Assembly: GCA_018057825.1 (NCBI GenBank)
Contig: JAGPCY010000002.1
Location: 309,685-373,684 of the forward strand
Length of the DNA stretch: 64,000 nucleotides
Direction: 5' to 3'
DNA from: Kofleriaceae bacterium
GTDB lineage: Bacteria > Myxococcota_A > Polyangia > Haliangiales > Haliangiaceae
Under the pieces are notes generated by a model. The model did no database searches and was not told the DNA's origin. It saw nothing but the letters and a program-made list of their open reading frames with translations. Positions 27,724-38,403 of this stretch are shown piece after piece; position 1 is the first letter of the stretch, and the number at the start of each line of letters is the position of its first letter. Position numbers and translations under genes: made by a program.

Positions 27724-29093
27724 GGCAGCGGGATGATCTGGTCGAGGGTCGGCACCATCGTCCGCGCGCCGAAACGATCGCGCACGAGCCGGGCGTAGCT
27801 ATCGCGGGCGTCGTCCTCGCCGTGGGTCACGATCGCGGTGGCGGCGCCGCGCCGGGGCACCGCGCCGAACCAGTCGGCCAGGCCGTCGCGATCGGCGTGG
27901 GCCGAGTACCCCGACAGCCGCGTGACCCGGGCTCGGACCTCGACCTGGCCGCCGTCGAGCCAGACCTCACGCGCGCCGTCCTCGAGGGCGCGGCCCAGGG
28001 TCCGGGCGCCCTGGTAGCCGACCAGGAGCACGTCGGTCCGCGGATCGGGTAGGCGGCGCGCCAGGTGGCGGCGGATCCGGCCGCCGTTGCACATGCCCGA
28101 GCCGGCGATGATGATCGCCGGGCCGTCGAGGTCGTCGACCCGCGCCGAGGCGCGGCCGTCGCGCGCCACGAACAGGGTGTCGAGATCGAGCGGGTGATCG
28201 CCCTGGGCCAGGGCGTCGAGGGCCTCGTGGTCGTACAGCCCGCGGTGGCGCTGGTACAGGCTGGTCGCCGACGCCGACAGTGGCCCGTCGATCACCACCG
28301 GGATCGACCCGACCTCGCCGCGGTTGATGAGCTGGTTCAGCTCGTAGAGGATCTCCTGGGTCCGGCCGATCGCAAACGCTGGGATCAGCACCTTGCCGCC
28401 GTCGGACAGCGCGCGCTGGATGACGGAGCGGAAGGTGGCCTTGGCCGCCGCGCGATCGGGGTGGGCGCGATCGCCGTAGGTCGACTCGGTCACGATGTAG
28501 TCGACGGCGTGATCGTCGGCCCAGCGCCGGGTCGGGTCGCGGATGATCGGCGTGCCGACCACGCCGATGTCCCCCGAGAACAGGATCGCGCGCTCGCCGC
28601 CGCTGTCCTGCCAGCTCACCCGCAGGTGGCTCGAGCCCAGGATGTGACCGGCGTCGAAGGCCACGATCGTGAACGGGCCGATCGTGTGCGGCGCGCCGTA
28701 GCCGGCCAGCGCGGTCATCCGCGACCGGGCCTCGCGGGCGGCGTCGGCCGAGTACAGCGGCGGGCCGTCGCTGTGGGCGGCGATCTTGACCGTGTCTTCG
28801 ATGATGAGGGTCGCGATGTCGAGGGTGGCGGCGGTCGCGACGATCGGCCCGCGCAGGCCGCCCTCGACCAGGAGCGGTGCGCGGCCGACGTGGTCGAGGT
28901 GGCCGTGGGTCAGGACCAGGGCGTCGACGCCGCCGGGATCGAAGGGGAACATCCGACGGTTCAAGGCGTCGGAGTCGCGCCCGCCCTGGAAGGTCCCGCA
29001 GTCGATCACGATCGCCGCGTCCTGGAAGGCCAGGCGGTAGCAGCTTCCGGTGACGCCGCCGGCCGCTCCGGCGATCGTGAGCTCTGCGGGCAT
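27720..29093 (-). CDS. beta-CASP metallo-beta-lactamase-fold RNA hydrolase
   Basis: 457 residues from the ATG at 29093 (MPAELTIAGAAGGVTGS); the frame is open 85 codons further, but that part is low-complexity and overlaps the promoter region. LTHGHLDHVG is the Zn-binding HxHxDH; FDAGHILGSSHL and FSGDIG follow in order, then the beta-CASP region with YGDRAHP, IPAFAIGRTQE, GSGMCNGGRI and the terminal SAHAD. It matches the CPSF/YSH1-like RNA metallo-hydrolases of bacteria, expected to be an endo- or exoribonuclease in the cytoplasm. A TAGGAT box lies 5 nt before the ATG on the minus strand. Confidence 0.92.
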   Translation of the reverse strand: MPAELTIAGAAGGVTGSCYRLAFQDAAIVIDCGTFQGGRDSDALNRRMFPFDPGGVDALVLTHGHLDHVGRAPLLVEGGLRGPIVATAATLDIATLIIEDTVKIAAHSDGPPLYSADAAREARSRMTALAGYGAPHTIGPFTIVAFDAGHILGSSHLRVSWQDSGGERAILFSGDIGVVGTPIIRDPTRRWADDHAVDYIVTESTYGDRAHPDRAAAKATFRSVIQRALSDGGKVLIPAFAIGRTQEILYELNQLINRGEVGSIPVVIDGPLSASATSLYQRHRGLYDHEALDALAQGDHPLDLDTLFVARDGRASARVDDLDGPAIIIAGSGMCNGGRIRRHLARRLPDPRTDVLLVGYQGARTLGRALEDGAREVWLDGGQVEVRARVTRLSGYSAHADRDGLADWFGAVPRRGAATAIVTHGEDDARDSYARLVRDRFGARTMVPTLDQIIPLP

Positions 29094-29098
29094 GCGCC

Positions 29099-29104
29099 AT
29101 CCTA
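29099..29104 (-). promoter_or_regulatory. -10-like TANNNT box close to a start codon
   Basis: TAGGAT on the minus strand ends 5 nt before the ATG at 29093. It supports this start over the longer frame. Confidence 0.45.
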
Positions 29105-29371
29105 TCCTGCCCGGCGGCCCGCGGATCCACCCCGAGGGTCCAGCCAGATCCGCCAGGGGCCGATGGCCACTCAGGAAATTACGGGTGCGGAGTCCAGGTT
29201 GCGATCGGGGTGGCGGGCCCCGCTTCGGCTGCACACGCGAGGTTGCAGGGTGAGTCGGCGGGTGGCTCCTGGAGGCGCCGCCTGGGCGTAACCAGTTGAG
29301 ATCGCAGAGCCGACGTCCGCGCACGTAGGCGCACATCGTGGGTGGCACGGTGGCTGCTCTAGTAGCCAGGC

Positions 29372-30940
<1,569 letters not shown>

Positions 30941-31033
30941 CGACGGACGTCCCGCCTCGCGCCGCCGCCGCTGTAGGGCGGCGTTCGCCGTTTCGGACCG
31001 CCGGTGGCGTGGGACAGCGACGACGGACCTTGT

Positions 31034-31039
31034 TATCCT
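31034..31039 (+). promoter_or_regulatory. -10-like TANNNT box close to a start codon
   Basis: TATCCT ends 8 nt before the ATG at 31048 and there is no Shine-Dalgarno. Confidence 0.45.
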
Positions 31040-31047
31040 CGACGCCG

Positions 31048-33120
31048 ATGGCAACCCCGGGCCGGACCCTCGGGCGCTACGAGCTGATCACGCGGATCGG
31101 CGAGGGCGGCATGGCCGAGGTCTACCTGGCCCGGCAGCGCGGGCCCAAGGCCTTCGAGAAGCTGGTGGTGGTGAAGACCGTCCACCCGCGGCTGGCCTCC
31201 AAGCAGTCCCTGGCCGAGGCCCTCCTCGAGGAGGCCCGCATCGCCGCCAAGGTCCGGCACCCGCACGTCGTCGATATCTACGACCTGGGCGAGGAGGACG
31301 GCACGTACTTCATCGCGATGGAGTACCTCGAGGGCGAGTCGATGACCTCGATCATCCGCGCCCAGCGCAGCAAGGGCGGCCAGCGTCTGCCGCCCCTGCG
31401 CACCGCCCAGGTCATCGCCGACTGCGCCGGTGGGCTCCACGCCGCCCACGAGCTCAAGAGCCTGGCCGGCGAGCCCCTCGAGCTGGTCCACCAGGACGTC
31501 ACGCCGGGCAACGTCTTCGTCCTCTACACCGGCCAGGCCAAGCTCCTCGACTTCGGCGTCGCCAAGGTCCGCAACACCGCCGACGCCGATCTGGTCAAGG
31601 GCAAGGCCGGGTACCTGGCGCCCGAGCTGTTCGAACGACACCGCGCCGATCGCCGGTCCGACGTGTTCGCGCTGGGCGTCGTCTTGTGGGAGTCGTTGAC
31701 CTTGCGGCGGCTGTTCGGCGGCTCGACCGACGCCGAGGCCTTCGCGAAGATCCGCGCCTGCGACGTGCCGCCGCCGTCGAGCCTGGTCGGCGGGATCCCG
31801 CCCGAGCTCGACCACGTGTGCCTGCGGGCGCTGACCAAGAGCCGCGATGAGCGCTACCAGACCGCGCGGGCCCTGCAGGAAGACCTGAACGCGCTCCTGC
31901 GCGGCGCCGATCGCCACGACTACGAGGCGATGGCCAGCTACATGCGCGCGGCCTTCGCCAGCCAGATCGCGGTGCGCCAGCAGCTCCTGCGCGAGCTCGA
32001 CGCCGGCGGCGCGGTGGGCGCGACCACCCTCGAGGCGCTGACCGCGACCTTCGCCGACGCGTCGCCGCCGGAGTCTCCCCTCGGGGCCGACGAGCGCCGG
32101 GCGATCGGCGAGCGCGTGGGCGACCCGGCGCCGGTCGAGGCCGCGCCGTCGGCGGGGGCGAGCCCGACCGCCGCCGACCCGCCGGCCAAGCCCGCCGCGA
32201 GGCGCCTGGCCCCCCTGCCGCCGCCGCGAGGACGGACCGCGCCGTTGGCGCCGTCGGTGGCGCCGGTGCCGTCGGTGCCGTCGGTGGTGCCGTCGGTGGT
32301 GCCTCAGCAGCCGTCGTCGCCGCCGCCTGAGCCGCCGGTCGAGGCCGCGCCGGTCGAGGCCGCGCCGGTCGAGGCCGCGCCGGTCGAGGCCGCGTCGGTC
32401 CCGCCCCCGGTCCCGTCGGTCGCTCCGTCGCCGGCCGAGGCCGACGAGCTGATCGAGCCCAGCGGCCTGATCGAGGTCGACGACCCGCCACCGACGCGGG
32501 CGCCGTCGGTGCCGCCGCCCCGGGCGCCCTCGGTCGACGAGCTGTCCGGCGAGCTGCCGATCGTCGCCGCGCCTCCGTCGCGCCGCGTGTGGATCGGCGC
32601 TGGCGTCGCGGCGCTGGCTTTGACGGCGGCGATCGTCTTTGTGGTCGGTCGGGGCGGCGACGGCAAGCGCGCCGCCACCCGGACCCCGCCGGGGCCCGAG
32701 CTGGTCACGACCAGCGTGCCGGTCGACGCCGGCGCGCCGCCGGTCGACGCGAGTGTGGCCCTCGACGCGGCGATCGCGGTGGACGCCGGCGCCGTGGTCG
32801 CGGTCGTGCGCCCCGGCGGGGCGACCCCGCCTCCCGGTCCCGCGGTCGAGCCGCGCAAGCGCGATCCGGTCCGCGCCGCCGCGCTGTCCCAGGAGGGCCT
32901 GCAGCGCTTCGTCGCCGGCGACACCGCCGGTGCGATCACCAGCTTCCAGGCCGCGCTCCGTGAAGATCCCGGCCAAGCCGCCGCCCAGCGCGGTCTCGGC
33001 CTGGCCTACGAGCGGCGCGGCGACAAGGCCCGGGCCGCGCGTGCGTTCCGCGCCTACCTCGTCCTGGCGCCAAAGGCCAAGGACGCCGGCGCGATCCGTG
33101 CGAAGCTAGAGCGGCTGTGA
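31048..33120 (+). CDS. membrane Ser/Thr protein kinase with TPR domain, HQD catalytic loop
   Basis: 690 residues from the ATG at 31048; the longer frame upstream overlaps the amidase gene in another frame and is rejected. The kinase domain (about 10-285) has [17 protein letters not shown], and DFG in LLDFGVAK. The catalytic loop reads VHQDVTPGN (148-156), so the HRD Arg is Gln while the catalytic Asp150 and Asn156 remain. A long Pro/Ala/Glu region follows, with a 15-bp repeat (PVEAA four times, about 32338-32397). One transmembrane segment lies near 513-534 and TPR-like helices fill the last 90 residues. It heads an operon of five overlapping genes. Confidence 0.9.
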   Translation: MATPGRTLGRYELITRIGEGGMAEVYLARQRGPKAFEKLVVVKTVHPRLASKQSLAEALLEEARIAAKVRHPHVVDIYDLGEEDGTYFIAMEYLEGESMTSIIRAQRSKGGQRLPPLRTAQVIADCAGGLHAAHELKSLAGEPLELVHQDVTPGNVFVLYTGQAKLLDFGVAKVRNTADADLVKGKAGYLAPELFERHRADRRSDVFALGVVLWESLTLRRLFGGSTDAEAFAKIRACDVPPPSSLVGGIPPELDHVCLRALTKSRDERYQTARALQEDLNALLRGADRHDYEAMASYMRAAFASQIAVRQQLLRELDAGGAVGATTLEALTATFADASPPESPLGADERRAIGERVGDPAPVEAAPSAGASPTAADPPAKPAARRLAPLPPPRGRTAPLAPSVAPVPSVPSVVPSVVPQQPSSPPPEPPVEAAPVEAAPVEAAPVEAASVPPPVPSVAPSPAEADELIEPSGLIEVDDPPPTRAPSVPPPRAPSVDELSGELPIVAAPPSRRVWIGAGVAALALTAAIVFVVGRGGDGKRAATRTPPGPELVTTSVPVDAGAPPVDASVALDAAIAVDAGAVVAVVRPGGATPPPGPAVEPRKRDPVRAAALSQEGLQRFVAGDTAGAITSFQAALREDPGQAAAQRGLGLAYERRGDKARAARAFRAYLVLAPKAKDAGAIRAKLERL

Positions 33121-33935
33121 GGCCGCGTCCCCCCGCTGTCGCGTCGAGCCTGCTGGCGATCGCCGCCGCCCTCGCCCCACACTCCGCGGTCGCCGCGCCT
33201 CGCAAGGTCCTGGTCATCGCCGCCGACGGCGATGCTGCAGCTGTCACTGCGGCGGTCGCGGCGGTGGCGCGGGCCGGCGAGGCGGTCGCGCCTGGCCTGG
33301 CGGTCAGCCAGGCCTCGCTCACCGATTCGGCCCTGATCGTCGGCTGCGAACCGGCGCGGCCCGACTGTCGCCAGGCCGTCGCGGAGCAGCTCGCCGTCGA
33401 CGATCTGGTGGTCGTCGAGCGCGGCGCCGACGGCGCGATCGCGGTCACGATCTACGGTCGCGGCCGCGCCCCGGCCCAGACCTCGGCGCCGGTCGCTGGG
33501 CCCGACGATCGCGCGGGCCTCGACGCCCTCGGCGCGGCCAGCGCTCGGCTCCTCGGCGGCGCGCGACCTCCGCCCGATCCGCGCGGGGTTTCGAGCGGCG
33601 GCAGCAGCTCCCCGCGCGGCGCGCTCTACCTCGGCGTCGGCGGCGGGGTCCTCGCGCTCGCCGGTGCGGTCGCCTGGGGCCTGGCCGCGGCCAAGCAGGG
33701 CGAGATCGACGACGCCCCGACCGCGACCGCCGATGACCTCGCGCACCTGGTCGACCTCGAGGACAGCGGTCGCGCCTACGCCGCTGCCGGCAATGCCCTC
33801 GTCATCACCGGCGCCCTCGCGCTGGTCGCGGCCGGGACCTGGTACTACCTCGGCCGTCGCCGCGAGCGCGGGATCGCGATCGCGCCCGCGGTCGGTCCGA
33901 ACGGCGCCGCGGTCCACGTGGGGGTGCGGTGGTGA
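33117..33935 (+). CDS. exported membrane protein, kinase-operon partner
   Basis: 272 residues from a GTG that overlaps the kinase stop by 4 nt. Signal peptide (ending ASAVAA-like), then a domain of alternating strands and helices (RKVLVIAADGDAAAV ... GCEPARPDCRQAVAEQL, a Cys pair) followed by two transmembrane segments (about 164-184 and 222-245) and a short C-terminal tail. A similar plan (signal peptide, Cys pair, paired membrane segments) is seen in the protein at 51976-52806, which also sits in a kinase operon, so they may be related. Function unknown; a sensor or scaffold coupled to the kinase is a guess. Confidence 0.75.
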   Translation: MRPRPPAVASSLLAIAAALAPHSAVAAPRKVLVIAADGDAAAVTAAVAAVARAGEAVAPGLAVSQASLTDSALIVGCEPARPDCRQAVAEQLAVDDLVVVERGADGAIAVTIYGRGRAPAQTSAPVAGPDDRAGLDALGAASARLLGGARPPPDPRGVSSGGSSSPRGALYLGVGGGVLALAGAVAWGLAAAKQGEIDDAPTATADDLAHLVDLEDSGRAYAAAGNALVITGALALVAAGTWYYLGRRRERGIAIAPAVGPNGAAVHVGVRW

Positions 33936-34540
33936 GCCGGGCGGTAGGCGCGGCCGCCCTCGCGGTCGCCGTGGCCGTCGCCGTCGGCCCGGCGTGCGGT
34001 ATCGATCCGCGCTCCGGCGACTTCCGCTGCGATCCCGGCTGCCCGAGTGATCGCACCTGCGTCGACGGCTGGTGCGTGCTGCGCCCCGACGCCGCGGTCG
34101 ACGCGCCGCCGACCGACGGGCGGGGCTGCCCGAGCCAGTGCACGTCGTGCACCGCCACCACCTGCACGATCGACTGTAACGGCGCCGGCTCGTGCGCGTC
34201 GACGGTGGTGTGCCCCGACGGCTGGACCTGCGACGTCAACTGCGACGGCCCCAACGCCTGCGCGGGCGGCGTGCGCTGCGATCCCGGCGACGCGTGCTTC
34301 ATCGACTGCGACGGCACCGGGAGCTGCGCCGGTCAGATCGACTGTGACACCGGCCGCTGCGACGTCACCTGCGGCGGCACCGGGAGCTGCGCCGCCGGCG
34401 TCGAGTGCGCGGCGTCGTGCCGATGCGAGACCCAGTGCGCGGCGAGCGCGTGCGGCGGTGGCAACGACTGCCCCGGCCCCGCACAGTGCGAAGACAACGG
34501 CGAGTGCGTCGCCCAGGCCGGAGTGTGCCGCTCATGTTGA
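33932..34540 (+). CDS. Cys-rich repeat lipoprotein
   Basis: 202 residues from the GTG at 33932, which overlaps the previous stop by 4 nt (GTG 33929 is equally possible). Signal peptide with lipobox (VGPAC). The mature protein is about one fifth Cys, Gly and Asp, with repeats of roughly 20-25 residues of the form CDGxGSCAGxxxCxxGxC. Such Cys-rich repeats form disulfide ladders on exported proteins. It is widely seen in myxobacteria without known function. The ATG of the next gene starts before this gene ends (7-nt overlap). Confidence 0.75.
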   Translation: MSRAVGAAALAVAVAVAVGPACGIDPRSGDFRCDPGCPSDRTCVDGWCVLRPDAAVDAPPTDGRGCPSQCTSCTATTCTIDCNGAGSCASTVVCPDGWTCDVNCDGPNACAGGVRCDPGDACFIDCDGTGSCAGQIDCDTGRCDVTCGGTGSCAAGVECAASCRCETQCAASACGGGNDCPGPAQCEDNGECVAQAGVCRSC

Positions 34541-36129
34541 TCCGATCCCTGACCGCGGCCGCGCTCATCACCGCCGCCTGTGGTGGCGATGGCGGTGGTG
34601 GCGACGACGATCCGCTGCCCTTGCCGACCCCGGCGTGCGCGCCGGCCGCCACCGGCTCCCCCGACGTCGCCGCGCCGGTCCTGGCCTACACCCTCGCCGA
34701 TCGCTGGCACGAGGGCTGGTTGTCGTCGCCGGCGGTCGTCGATCTCGACGGCGACGGCACCGTCGAGGTGGTCGCGCCGCGCAGCGAGCTGTTGGTCGTG
34801 TGGCGGCTGGTCGGCGGCGCCCCGGTCGAGGCCTGGCGCGCCACCGCCCCCGGGCGGATCTGGTCGTCGCCGGTGGTCGCCGATCTGGTCTCCGGGCGAC
34901 CCGGCCTCGAGGTCGCGGTCGCGGCGCGCGGCGAGATCCTGGCCTTCGACGCCACCGGCGCCGCGCTGCCGGGGTTCCCCTTTGCGTGGCGCGATGAGCT
35001 GCGCAGCCTGGCCGCCGGCGACATCGACGGCGATGGCGCCCTCGAGCTGGTCGCGGTCACCACCTCGCCCCTGGCCGGCGGCGGTCAGCGCGACATCGTG
35101 ATCGCCGTCGAGGCCGACGGCCGCGTCGCCAATGGCTTCCCGCCCAACACCACCGGCGCCGCCGGCTGCGACGACGCCTGCTACGTCACCGGCGGCTACG
35201 ATCAGAACGTCGGGCTCGGCGACGTCGACGGCGACGGCCGGGTCGACATCATCGCGGCGCAGGACAACGCCTACGTCTCGGCCCACGACGGCACCGGCCG
35301 GGCCTTCGACGCCGCGGCGATCTTCGAGGACCGCACCAAGTACAGCGGCATCCGCATGATGGTCGACTACGACCTGGCGCAGCAGGGTTGGGGCGAGGAC
35401 GCCACGCTGCAGGGCCACTTCACCAACACCGGCCCGGCCATCGCCGACCTCGACGGCGACGGCACCGGCGAGATCATCCTCCTCGGCTCGGTGCAGAACG
35501 TCGCCCAGGATCGCCGCGAGCAAGGCGTCGCGCTGTGGGTCACCCGCGCCGACGGCACGCGCCCCGACGCCTGGCTCGCGCCGCCGCGGTTCCCCGACTA
35601 CCGCGCCGGGCTATGGGACTTCGGCGACAACCTGGTCGGCGCGACCAACCAGGTCGCGGTCGCCGAGCTCGATCCTGCGCGGCCCGGCCCCGAGCTGGTG
35701 TTCGCCGGCTTCGACGGTCGCATCCACGCCGTCGACGCCCGGGGCGCCGCGCTGTGGGCCCACGACTTCGCCGCCCGCGACGACGAGGTCACCGGCGGCG
35801 TCGCGATCGCCGATCTGTCGGGCGACGGCGTCCCCGAGCTGGTGTTCGCGACCTACTCCGCCGCCGGCGGCCGCCTGTTCATCCTCGACGCCGCCGGCAA
35901 TCGCCGCCACGCCGTCGACCTGCCCGATCGCGGCGCCATGGCCGTGCCGACCATCGCCGACGCCGACGGCGACGGCCTCCTCGAGCTGGTCGTGTCGCTG
36001 AAGGGCGGCGCCGATCGCGCGCCCCAGACCCTCATCTTCCGCGTCCCCGGCTCGGCCGCCAACTGTCTCGCCTGGCCCACCGGGCGCGGCAACCTCCGCC
36101 GCGACGGCTACCTGCCACCCGCGACGTGA
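34534..36129 (+). CDS. FG-GAP propeller lipoprotein
   Basis: 531 residues from the ATG at 34534, overlapping the stop of the Cys-rich gene by 7 nt. Signal peptide with lipobox (ITAAC). The body is a beta-propeller of FG-GAP/VCBS repeats with calcium-loop motifs DLDGDGTVE, DIDGDGALE, DVDGDGRVD, DLDGDGTGE, DLSGDGVPE and DADGDGLLE. This is a periplasmic or surface protein. It is the last gene of the kinase operon; the propeller may be the ligand-binding part of the signalling unit. It ends facing repeat array 4. Confidence 0.85.
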   Translation: MLIRSLTAAALITAACGGDGGGGDDDPLPLPTPACAPAATGSPDVAAPVLAYTLADRWHEGWLSSPAVVDLDGDGTVEVVAPRSELLVVWRLVGGAPVEAWRATAPGRIWSSPVVADLVSGRPGLEVAVAARGEILAFDATGAALPGFPFAWRDELRSLAAGDIDGDGALELVAVTTSPLAGGGQRDIVIAVEADGRVANGFPPNTTGAAGCDDACYVTGGYDQNVGLGDVDGDGRVDIIAAQDNAYVSAHDGTGRAFDAAAIFEDRTKYSGIRMMVDYDLAQQGWGEDATLQGHFTNTGPAIADLDGDGTGEIILLGSVQNVAQDRREQGVALWVTRADGTRPDAWLAPPRFPDYRAGLWDFGDNLVGATNQVAVAELDPARPGPELVFAGFDGRIHAVDARGAALWAHDFAARDDEVTGGVAIADLSGDGVPELVFATYSAAGGRLFILDAAGNRRHAVDLPDRGAMAVPTIADADGDGLLELVVSLKGGADRAPQTLIFRVPGSAANCLAWPTGRGNLRRDGYLPPAT

Positions 36130-36221
36130 GCGGGAGCCCGGGCGTCCGCGACGACCGCGGCGCGCTCATCACCCACGGCTGCGGGGCGGAATCATCGCGG
36201 AAGGACCAACCGCTCAGCGCG

Positions 36222-36366
36222 TGCTTGCCTCGGTCTCCGTCTCGGCCTCGGTCTCGGTCTCGGTCTCGGCCTCGGCCTCGGCCTCGGTCTCCGTCTCGGC
36301 CTCGGCCTCGGTCTCCGTCTCGGCCTCGGTCTCGGTCTCGGCTTCGGCCTCCGTCTCTGCCTCCAC
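36222..36366. repeat. hexamer repeat array 4, CTCGGY type
   Basis: About 24 copies between two convergent genes. The right end touches the stop codon (TAG) of the minus-strand lipoprotein gene at 36367. The 90 nt left of it hold nothing recognised. Confidence 0.88.
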
Positions 36367-37731
36367 CTAGCCGTTGCCCTCGGAGTGGGCGACGACCATC
36401 CGCGTGGCGCCCGGCGGCGGCTCGATGCCGAGCAGGGACTCGAGCCCCAGCGCGCGGAACTGCTGGTAGGTCGTGACGGTGTCGACGTCGAAGACCATGG
36501 CGCCCGTCGTGATGTCGTCGGCGATCGGCAAGGCCGGGACGAACGCTGGCGGCAGCGCCGGGAGCCGAAGCGCGCTGTCGGCGGCGGGGCCGATGACCTG
36601 CCAGAAGATCGTGGTGCCCGCGTCGTCGAAGACGATCGTCACGTACGCGCCGTCGCCAGCGCGCCCCGCTTCTTGATCCCAGGTCACGCGCCGGGTCGCC
36701 GGATCGGTCTGCGCGGCGCCGATGAACGGCAGCCAGTGCGCCGACAGATCGAGGTCGGTGGCGTATGCGGCGCCGCGGGTGGCGACGCCCACCGAGCCGA
36801 ACCCCTTCTTGTTGATCCCGTAATACGCGCCGCTCGGCGTGACTCCGACCGGCCACGGGCGAGTCGAGGTGAAGGTGCTGCCGGTCGGCGCGCCGAAGCG
36901 CGTGTTGCCGTCCGCGAAGGTGACGCCGCGGTAGTCGCCGATCGTGGTGATGGTCGCCAGCGTCACCCCCGCGGGGATCCCGCGCACGAGGTCGGTGTGC
37001 GTCGTCGGCGCTGTCAGCGTCGTGAACGTATGGGTGCCGCCAGGCGCGCGGGTCACCGCTGGGTCCACCGCCGAGCCGCGATCCGACCAGAACACCACCG
37101 GGCTCGCGTCGGCGCAGTCGGCGCGCAGCCGGAGCCAGATCCTCGCCGCGCTGGGACCGCCCGGGTTGGGGGTGTAGCGCCCGCTCCCGCAGCGGTCGTG
37201 CACCTCGGCCTGGGTGACGGTCGACTGCGTCCAGCCGTAGTAGAAGTCGCCGATCGACGTCCGCTCCCCGAGGACGCCGGCCAACAGGTCATCACCGGGC
37301 GCGACGCCGAGGAACGAGCGCACGGCGACCCGGCCCGTCGGCGCGGCGTAGCGGGCTGTGACGTCGCCGCCAGCGACGACGTCGATCGTGGCCACGCCCG
37401 CGGCGTCGGCGTCGACCATCGCCCGGACCGCGCCGTCGGGATCGGTCGAGATCACCGTCATCGCGGGCGGGCTCGCCGCGGGATCGCTCATGCGCAGGCG
37501 GACCGTGACCGGTCCGACCTCGGACGGCGCGTCGGGCGACGGCGCGTCGGGCGCCGGCGCATCGGGTGGCGGGGCAGATGAGGGGTCGCTACACGCGGTC
37601 AGAAGACCGAGGGTTCCGAGGGTCGTGAGGGCTCCGAGGGTGAGGCGCAGGTTGGAGAGCCAAGGGGAGGGGGGCAGATGGGGGAAGGTAGGCACGTCGG
37701 GTTCGGTGCCCCGTGGGCCCGGGCCGTTCAT
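36367..37731 (-). CDS. hypothetical lipoprotein
   Basis: 454 residues from the ATG at 37731 (MNGPGPRG); a GTG at 37779 would add 16 residues through a TATATATA stretch that looks more like a promoter (37750-37757, -10-like on the minus strand). Lipobox LLTAC near residue 47, followed by a Pro/Asp/Ala linker (PDAPAPDAPSPDAP). The mature part is beta-rich and has paired Cys, WDQEAGRAGDGAYVTIVFDD and NKKGFGSVGVATRG. No family recognised. It is probably a surface lipoprotein. It is transcribed away from the ATP synthase operon. Confidence 0.7.
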   Translation of the reverse strand: MNGPGPRGTEPDVPTFPHLPPSPWLSNLRLTLGALTTLGTLGLLTACSDPSSAPPPDAPAPDAPSPDAPSEVGPVTVRLRMSDPAASPPAMTVISTDPDGAVRAMVDADAAGVATIDVVAGGDVTARYAAPTGRVAVRSFLGVAPGDDLLAGVLGERTSIGDFYYGWTQSTVTQAEVHDRCGSGRYTPNPGGPSAARIWLRLRADCADASPVVFWSDRGSAVDPAVTRAPGGTHTFTTLTAPTTHTDLVRGIPAGVTLATITTIGDYRGVTFADGNTRFGAPTGSTFTSTRPWPVGVTPSGAYYGINKKGFGSVGVATRGAAYATDLDLSAHWLPFIGAAQTDPATRRVTWDQEAGRAGDGAYVTIVFDDAGTTIFWQVIGPAADSALRLPALPPAFVPALPIADDITTGAMVFDVDTVTTYQQFRALGLESLLGIEPPPGATRMVVAHSEGNG

Positions 37732-37850
37732 GACCGACGCCAGCCGCCGTATATATAGGTGCGGCGTCGGCCGGACCACCGGCCCGATCCCGCCCGCGTC
37801 CCCGCGTCGGATTGTCGCAGGCGATCACCTAGGTGGGCGGCATCCCTGGG

Positions 37851-37880
37851 TTGACAGCCTGCCAGGGTGCGCCGTATAAG
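37851..37880 (+). promoter_or_regulatory. sigma-70-like promoter of the ATP synthase operon
   Basis: TTGACA (37851-37856), an 18-nt spacer, TATAAG (37875-37880). The predicted transcription start is near 37887, giving a leader of about 43 nt before the ATG at 37930, which has AAGAGG upstream. It is the clearest housekeeping promoter in the window. Confidence 0.75.
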
Positions 37881-37929
37881 CGCCCCGCGCCGCGGCACCA
37901 CGCCAAGACGCAAGGATTTTCAAGAGGTT

Positions 37930-38403
37930 ATGATGCAACCGAGGGCACTCGAAGTCGCGACGGCCAGCCAGCCGCTGATCGACATCGACGGGACGATCCT
38001 GCTGCAGTTCGCCCTGTTCGTCGTGATGTTCTTCGTGGCGAACAAGCTCCTGTTCCAGCCGTACCTCGCGCTGCGCGCCAAGCGCATCGCCGGCATCGAC
38101 GGCGCCCGCGCCGAGGCCGAGCGCATGAGCGCCGAGGCCGACGGCAAGCTCGCCGACTACGAGACCAAGCTGGCGGCCACCCGCGCCAAGGCCACCGAGG
38201 AGCAGCGCAAGATCCGCAGCGAGGCCGCTGCCCACGAGCGCGAGGTCTCGGACAAGGCCCGGACCGCGGCGCAGGCCGCCCTCGACACCGCGACCGCGAC
38301 GGTCCAGACCCAGACCGAGGCGGCCCGCGCCGAGCTGGTGCCCCAGGCCCAGCTCATCGCCCGTCGCATGGCCAAGCAGCTGCTCGGCCGGGAGCTCGCG
38401 TGA
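37930..38403 (+). CDS. atpF2: ATP synthase F0 subunit b' (b-prime-like)
   Basis: 157 residues from the ATG at 37930 (a second ATG is next to it; AAGAGG precedes both). One transmembrane helix at about 20-40 (LLQFALFVVMFFVANKLLF) then a long charged coiled coil (RAKRIAGIDGARAEAERMSAE ...) forming part of the peripheral stalk that holds F1 to the membrane. It is the first of two b-type genes, so it is named b' by position; which one is b and which b' is not certain. First gene of the operon; stop and next start overlap (TGATG). Confidence 0.88.
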   Translation: MMQPRALEVATASQPLIDIDGTILLQFALFVVMFFVANKLLFQPYLALRAKRIAGIDGARAEAERMSAEADGKLADYETKLAATRAKATEEQRKIRSEAAAHEREVSDKARTAAQAALDTATATVQTQTEAARAELVPQAQLIARRMAKQLLGRELA

